64,000 nucleotides of DNA from Aspidiotus rigidus (Eukaryota > Arthropoda > Insecta > Hemiptera > Diaspididae): assembly GCA_035079385.1 (NCBI GenBank), contig JAVHKY010000016.1, positions 6,185,501 through 6,249,500 of the forward strand. Reading direction: 5' to 3'. Positions within the stretch are counted from its first letter, which is position 1; each line of letters starts with the position of its first letter. A model generated the notes under the pieces. It searched no databases. It worked only from the letters and a program-made list of their open reading frames with translations, and was not told the origin of the DNA. Both the position numbers and the translations under genes were made by a program. Of the stretch, positions 57,429 through 64,000 are shown piece after piece.

Positions 57429-59890
57429 AAAACATACATTACCACTCTACTCTCGCATAGTACTTGATCAAATAATTTTTGTCGAGTGAATCATTTCTAA
57501 TGGGCTTATTCTCGGTTATTACCTCGTTTTTGACTTCAAAGATAAATTGTAACCGAAAGGTTATTAATGTCCTCCTCAAATCTTGGCGATGTTATATTGA
57601 GGCTTAATTGTTATGAATTAATTCAGGATGGCTAAAAATGAGTTTCGTTAGTTGCCAATTATGTTTATTCAAGAAAAACTACTCCGTTAATGGACAACGA
57701 ACTTTTTTGTTTTATTTTCATCAATATTTTCTTTATTATTACTACCTACTTTTATTTATATCTCTTCATCGATGAAACTTTTCGTCATTCAGAATGAAAT
57801 AATTTTGCTGAATTTAAGACGTATTGGTCAGAAATATTTCGATTAGCAATTTCTTAATTGCTGTACAACCAACTCGCAAAATTTACTACTTTCGACTTAT
57901 TAACGTGCCAAGATGAACGAAAATGTGCAAAAAATTTGAATAATATAATCTGATTTCCGTCAGAATTTCACAATTGTTTATTTACTTATTTTTTTTCTGT
58001 CTACCTTAACAATGCATTCATAACCTATATAATGTCACGTAGGATAAAAAATTCAGTTTTGCAGTAGGTGCTGAATAGTCTGCCGATAACGAAGAACTAC
58101 CTAACGTTCTTTTTGTTCCTTGTTTTCGAACTGTTAACGACAATCTCATATTAACCAAAATGCTTCGCTAGAACCAACGAGCAGACTTTCGGTTGAAAAT
58201 TCGGTGTTTTTTCATTAAATCTCAATAATCAAGGAGTATAGGTAAATACTAAATACTTACCGTACCAATACCCTATATTTCGATTGGATGTCTCGTTTCT
58301 GTGTAGTGAATTACGAAGCATTGAAAACATGATAAAATTTAAAAACATTTTCCGACGGTCGTTAAGTCGCAATATTGTTATTGAAAAATAATCTTAAATA
58401 AAGATTTGTTTATAAGGGCATTATTGTTGAAATTCTACGTAGCTCACGTATTATATCTGCTATTTATAGGTACTTAGCCTTCTAATTGGTATAACCAAAT
58501 AAACGAATATTTCTTTAAGACAAAACGTATCTATAATTGTCTACGAGAATAGGTACCAATTTCAATGATATATTTACAGGAAGATATAAATAATGCCAAT
58601 AATATTGGATCTGAAAAAAACTAGTAATTAAATTAATGAAAACTGATAGGCCTAACAACTATAATCGAGTTTTAACGTTTAGAACGTTCTCAACAATGAT
58701 ACATTTCACCCTGGGGTGCGGCAACAGATCGTTTCCACTGTCGAGTTTCTACGAAATATGCAATAGAAAACGTATAAAAAACGTCTAAGCCACAAATACT
58801 GTATACTGTAGTGTAGGAACAACTGATCATAAATAATGAACTTGCCTCACTTCAAAAGTAGGGACTGTGGTCAAAAAAAAAAAAAAAAAAAAAAAGGTTT
58901 TATACGTCCTTTTTTTTTCCTATGCAAATTGGGAAACCGACTTTCGCCACACCCTATGTGAAAGTTGCGGAGGGTCAATCCAATAGATAAATTTCACTCC
59001 ACACGTCGTTCTTTTGAACTTAGAAGAACAACATTTTTCTTCAATTTACCCCCCATTAAACAGGTTTCCTGGGAAAAAAAAAAGAAAAAGAAAACACATG
59101 AGATGAAAGTGAGTTTGTACTAATCCTGACGGAAGAAACGGAAGACTATGTATTAGAAAAACGTTATTTTTCCTCAACCAAAAAATTATAGTATAATCTG
59201 CACCGGAAACCCTCTTTTTAATTACCGTACGTCCAATCACTCGAAACTTCATTAGTTCGAAAAATTCAATATTAATATTCCTTACTGCTACACCAATGTT
59301 CCTCCGCATTGGAATCCTGTTAGTCTCAGTGCATAGGGTTGGATACTGTCTTTCTGTTTTATTTTTTTACAAAAAACCTACTTTCAGTAGATTTTTTTTT
59401 CTATCAATTTCATAAAATTTTATATCGCTGCAGCCATACCGCATTTAGCCTGCGAGCCGGATCAGAGAGAGCCCAGACCCAAAGGTAGTGAAGTTCCGAT
59501 GATCAATTCTTTTTTATCCGTGAGCGGGATCTCAAGTTTCATCTTTATAATTGGGCTGGGATTTGCGACCTTCACTGGAAAGAAAAAGAAAAAACATTTC
59601 TACAAATTTAATGATTTTCTTCTTCTTTTCTAGGACTATACAGAAGTAAACCCAATCATTATTGTAGCCTAAAACTTGAAAAATTGCACGCAAAGGTACA
59701 AAATTGAACTATAAAATTTCTGGATGTTATAGAAACGTTTCCGGGACGAAATATAATTACTGAAAAATTCTTATTTTCATTCCGCTCAGATGTTAAAATT
59801 TGAACTCTGCAGAGCAAAAAAAACGACTTGATAAAAAAACAAGCTTTGAAATTTTCTTTCGTAAATCATAAAAGTCAGTGCTCTGTGCCG
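57429..59890. other. Non-coding stretch with poly-A and one dispersed-family motif
   Basis: A 23-base poly-A tract lies at 58873-58895. CCCATTAAACAGGTTTCCTG near 59052 matches the right-end motif of the 24.5-kb element. No gene recognised; the 87-codon minus frame at 59046-59309 has no motif. Confidence 0.4.
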
Positions 59891-59899
59891 TATGCCCGT

Positions 59900-60027
59900 A
59901 TGGGTGGTCTGCGAACAGCTGAGCACAACAATATTCGCCATCGCCAGCGCACCAGCCGAAGACGAACGGCAATTCTGTTCAAGCCAAAGAAACCACGATG
60001 ACCAGTGTTCGACGAGCTAGAATGATG
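59900..60027 (+). CDS. Short Arg-rich reading frame and possible first exon
   Basis: An ATG near 59900 opens a 33-codon frame rich in Arg and His (RHRQRTSRRRTAILFKPKKP) ending in TGA at about 60001. That TGA overlaps a second ATG (CCACGATGACC, at 59998) whose frame runs 10 codons to a splice-donor-like ATGTAAGA near 60027. Either an upstream reading frame followed by a coding first exon, or chance. The local base composition is less AT-rich than its surroundings. No downstream exon could be matched within the window. Confidence 0.2.
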
Positions 60028-63000
60028 TAAGACATTTTGAGAGAGAAAACTAAGTAGCCAAGTTATCCTGCACTGCGTTTTTAATTTCCATTTCGAAAGC
60101 GTCGCGTTATTTCAAGTTCCACTTGCAAATCTTGAATTCTCACTTCGAAATGCAGCTTACTATCTGCTTCAAAATTATTTTGCTACTTTTCAATTTATTC
60201 GCTCAAATGATTGTTAGATAATATCAAATATTAACGCAAGTTTGCCGGCATTTTGAAGGGAAGAGTTCATCAAACATTCAATTCATTGAATTGATGAATG
60301 AATCGATATCTTACAGTGTTGTACTTGAAGATACGAAAAAACTGATAAAAATCGAAGGATGAATCTTCTATTGAAATTATTCCTCGGTGGATTCGTACAC
60401 TTTTAATTTGGTAATTATGTATTTTAATTAGTATTTCTTTGACACATTTGAAAACCGATGTAATAGAATGAAAACGATGCATTATTATTATGAGCGACAC
60501 AGTACAAACGAACAAAAATTCCCTCTGATGTGTCGTTTTCAGTCGGACAATTTTTATTGGTGTACAGATTTGATACGCCATGGATTATTCGCTGAACGTT
60601 TTTTCTCATTGGCTGTCACGGCTTCTGAAACAGATGGGAGACGAGTAGAAGAAGTTACTTTCACCAATTGTACGCTACCTTCTTTTTAGATTGTTTCACA
60701 TCATAGTAGTGAAGTATACACGAAGTACAATCGGTGATTGTTATTATTTTCCAAATGAATTCGTATATGGCCCTTAAGTGACATATTTTGAAACACGCGT
60801 TACCATTTCTTCAAATTCTATTAAAGTAAATTCGTAATCAAATCAGAAAAATAGTGCAACATCGTGTTAATTTTGAATCGTTAAATGTTTTCTGTTTCTC
60901 ATTTATCTGCGTGTGGTGTCGAATGCGAACCTAAAGGAGGACATCAAATGGCGTACATAAAAGTTCATTGTTCTCTTTGATAGTGTAATTACGGTTGTTG
61001 GTAATGAGTAATTGCAATTAATATAAAAGTTATCCTATCGTGGTGTTAATGAAGTGTCGAATCGTACGCGGTGTTTGTTTTAAAATCGCGAAAAATATCG
61101 TCTTACGAATCCGAGATTTTTATTTTTCTGTCGCCGTAAATGTGCAAATACCTACGGAAGATTGTTGTAATTAAACAGGTCAATATAATGTTTGATTGTA
61201 ATAAGCTGTAGATGGCACCGCACGCTTTTCTGTAACTATTGAATTGTGACGATTTGTCATACATACGGCCATTTCGTTATTTTTTTCTGTACGTATTCGT
61301 CGTTTTTATTGTGAGAAATCGAAGATAAGTCGAAAAATAGCTTCGATTCCCGGTTGTGTGTTATCGTTTCGCGAAGGTAAATTAGTTGAATTGTCGCTGC
61401 ATATATTTTTTTTAACTACCTGCGAGTATGTTTATGTGTGATTTGTTTTTTACATCGAAAACTGCTGATTGATGATAGACCAGTTCGTTTTCCGAAGCTA
61501 TATAATCGAATAAATGCACAGTGGCGATATTCATGTTTTTCAGCATATCAATTTTTTGGGTTACGGTGTAACTCTTCGACTGCAACGTGCAAAGTGAGTA
61601 TTTTTTTCGATCGTTTTATTATTGTAATATTCGAATGCTGCTATCGAGCTAACTGAGAATTCTTCAGGGTCGTTCATCATTCGTCTTGTTACAATTGTAC
61701 AATGACGTCCGACATCGAGACTCGAGAGAGCATTGTTGCACGACTGTGAGAAAACGTAACGCTGAAATAAATTTGGCTTCCATCGTTGCGATCTCTCCTT
61801 TCGATCGATGTGTGGCGGTTTTATTAATTCGTTGTTCGAGATTTCAGCTCGCGAATACTTAGAACAAGTTTATCATTGGAGAGTTTTTCTGCGAATTCGT
61901 TGCAACACGAGATACCATTCGCCATGAACCGAAGTGTAATACTCCTCGTGCATTGCCTATCATATTATGATCCCGAAACCAGATCTGTAAACGTATACGA
62001 GCTTTTGAAAGGTCGAATCTTAGTTAAATTCTACGCCATCGAAGGTGTTGAACTGTTGATGGATTTGCATCATAGTTTTTCAGGAAAGTGTGATGACAAT
62101 GGTTTTCAAGTGAGCCATTAAATGTATACTTGAAATCGAATATTCAGCTGAACGGTATCCGCTATAGATTTAGAAAGGAAATATTCAGCTTTGTTGCATT
62201 ATTTTTGTGATTCGAATTCTTCGGATTAGTCTGGAATGCAGATTAATATGGTTATAAACCAATTAGCAAGTCTCTATCAAGGTAGTTTCATTCGTAATCA
62301 TCATTAGCTAGCTTTTCAAAAATTTGTTGCATCATATTGAAGTTTCTTACGTTTTATCGAATTATTTGTTCGTTGAATCATTGGAAGTGCAGAGTCAATA
62401 GAAAAGAAATGACAGATCGACATAAGAAGCCGAGTAACATACTTAGTTGCGAATTCCATATTAAATATTTGAATTTGTTTATTTAGAAATCGTGGATTTT
62501 TGAAGCACTAATCGAAGTTCGGTGAACTAAATCTTCGATGTTTGTGTTTTTCAATTCTCACCATTTTGATACTCGAAAAGATCGATTGAATTTGGAAACG
62601 AAAGATAGTCAAGCTCATCCTACGAATCGTAGATTGTATTCGCGTGAATAAGATTGAAGTTCTCAAGTTCATGAAAGAATCTGAGCAGAGATATTCTATC
62701 TTCGTAACGATATAACTGCCGTGAGTGATATTGAGCTTTTTAAAGTTTGATGAATTGTTACAGGTTAGAAAGAATTTGAAAATTCTGTTTACTGGAGTGA
62801 ACAAAGTGATTTCAAAGACGAATGTAATTACTTATTTGATTCATCGTTACCGAATGTAACCAACCCTAGTCAAAGATTCTTGACGTACAAGAAAATTCTT
62901 CGTGGGAATAGTTCTGGCTTTGAATTCATCGATTTTTGAAAGTATTATCAGAATCGTATGGTTTTTTATGACGATTATTTCCATAAAACAATTTTACTTA

Positions 63001-64000
63001 AATCTCGTTCTTCGTCAAAATATTTGTGAGTGTCGTGTTCTGAGAACCGAGAAATCTCGATCTTGTACATCTTTATAACTTATTCGATGTTTTTTAGATT
63101 CTTCATCGGCCGATGATGTCCTCCTCTTGATTGTTGTAGAACTCTCCGCCCTACCCATTACTCGTTTCCCACTAATGTTCTATCGCCTCAATTTTCCATA
63201 GTTTCTCGGGAAAAGACGCTTATCGTAAGATTCTTGAAACCTAATTGTCTCGAAGGCTAACACCTGGCAGGGAGAAGGCTGACCGATAGATAGCTAAAAA
63301 AAATAATAAAAATTAGGCAGACGTCAGAATTATAGAGTAGCTCTCATATTCTTGATTCTCGAGTACTCGTGTTCTAACGCAAGTTGGGAATGAGTTGAAT
63401 TCGTTCGATGGCGCTGCTGATGGTCGTAGGCATACTATGGAGTTACGGTAGTATCACGTTTCGAAAGATCGAAAAGTGTGATTCTTAAGCTTGGGTCGTC
63501 GACCTCACTGTGATGCTTTCGAAGTAGACGTGCCTCTCCTGATATTACGAATGAATAATCTCCCAAGTTATCCATATTTCTGGAGTACTGATACCATTTT
63601 TTAAAAATTTATTTTAATTTATGTAGAGTTATACTCGAAAAATTTCGATACATATTCCGAACATGCAATAAACTAAATTTATAAAATGTGATGTGATTGA
63701 TGAGGATGGTGACAAATGCGCTCCTATGATTAGAGAATGAGGAAATAGCACCTGCATGCTACCGCTATCTATAATTTGCACTTTGCGAATTAATAATTTC
63801 GGCGTATTAGGTAAAGCTGATACTATAGAATTGAAGTATTCTTTGAATAAAACTACTAGTTTCTCTCGTTTCGATTGTGCAAACCAGGTAAAATAAAAGA
63901 CCGATTCAACGTGTGAGGCGAATTAAAAAGGCGCCAATCGGGTAGCAGCTGTCTTCGTCATGCTCTCAACCTTTACTTTCTGTTCTGAGGTATGTAACGA
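60028..64000. other. AT-rich stretch to the right edge, no gene recognised
   Basis: No recognisable coding domain on either strand. Between about 61000 and 61900 CpG words are more frequent (TCGTACGCGG, ATCGCGAAAA, TTTCGCGAAG) and splice-donor-like sites occur (GCGAAGGTAAATT near 61373, GCAAAGTGAGT near 61588). This would suit 5' untranslated exons of a plus-strand gene continuing beyond the window. The 81-codon frame at 61876-62121 is not recognised. Confidence 0.35.

Noticed and set aside
59440..59580. GC-richer segment with complementary words (AGCCCA/TGGGCT, AGTGAAG/CTTCACT) suggesting a structured RNA
   Set aside because: The pairings cross each other and I could not match it to rRNA, U snRNA, SRP or tRNA patterns.

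Overview
The window is eukaryotic, almost certainly insect, nuclear DNA. Coding sequence is split by short GT-AG introns, the non-coding DNA is very AT-rich, and more than half of the window is transposon debris. The insect assignment rests on a CYP6-type cytochrome P450, a secreted FE4-like type-B carboxylesterase and the retroelement types present. A sap-feeding hemipteran would fit, but nothing here proves it. There are no bacterial-style operons.

Region 1 (1-36.9 kb) is a transposon graveyard. In order it holds: a degenerate Ty3-like protease fragment (3.0-4.0 kb); a small MITE (4.1-4.5 kb); a non-LTR reverse transcriptase scrap (5.3-5.6 kb); a possible tRNA-derived SINE (6.7-6.9 kb); a diverged dimeric satellite array (7.5-8.7 kb); a repeat family with internal minisatellites (10.0-11.5 and 24.5-24.9 kb); a 5'-truncated R1-like non-LTR element (13.0-15.5 kb); an intron-rich Helitron Rep/helicase (18.3-23.2 kb) with an RPA-like gene downstream of it (15.5-18.0 kb), the last exon of which is split by a 1.2 kb TA-duplicating MITE; a Ty3-type integrase tail (27.7-28.1 kb); another RT scrap (31.1-31.5 kb); a nearly intact Penelope-like element with inverted pseudo-LTRs, tail and 14-bp target duplication (31.8-34.15 kb); and a second, decayed Penelope-like copy (34.9-36.2 kb).

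Region 2 (36.9-55.4 kb) is the host gene cluster. A four-exon CYP6-like P450 (minus strand, 37.0-46.9 kb, 508 aa) carries in its 5.9-kb second intron a complete ten-exon carboxylesterase on the opposite strand (39.8-42.6 kb, 545 aa), so two phase-I detoxification enzymes are nested. Nup93 follows (minus, 48.2-51.8 kb, 16 coding exons, 812 aa; inner-ring nucleoporin), then RCL1 (minus, 53.6-55.4 kb, 6 exons, 370 aa; 18S rRNA processing). I reconstructed splice sites by eye and all phases agree in these four genes. The P450 introns also carry foldback elements and long hairpins.

Region 3 (55.4-64 kb) is mostly AT-rich and non-coding. It has a weak three-exon hypothetical gene head-to-head with RCL1 (56.4-56.9 kb), a 19-bp tandem repeat (57.3 kb) and a short Arg-rich reading frame with a splice-donor-like site (59.9-60.0 kb) that could begin a gene running off the right edge.
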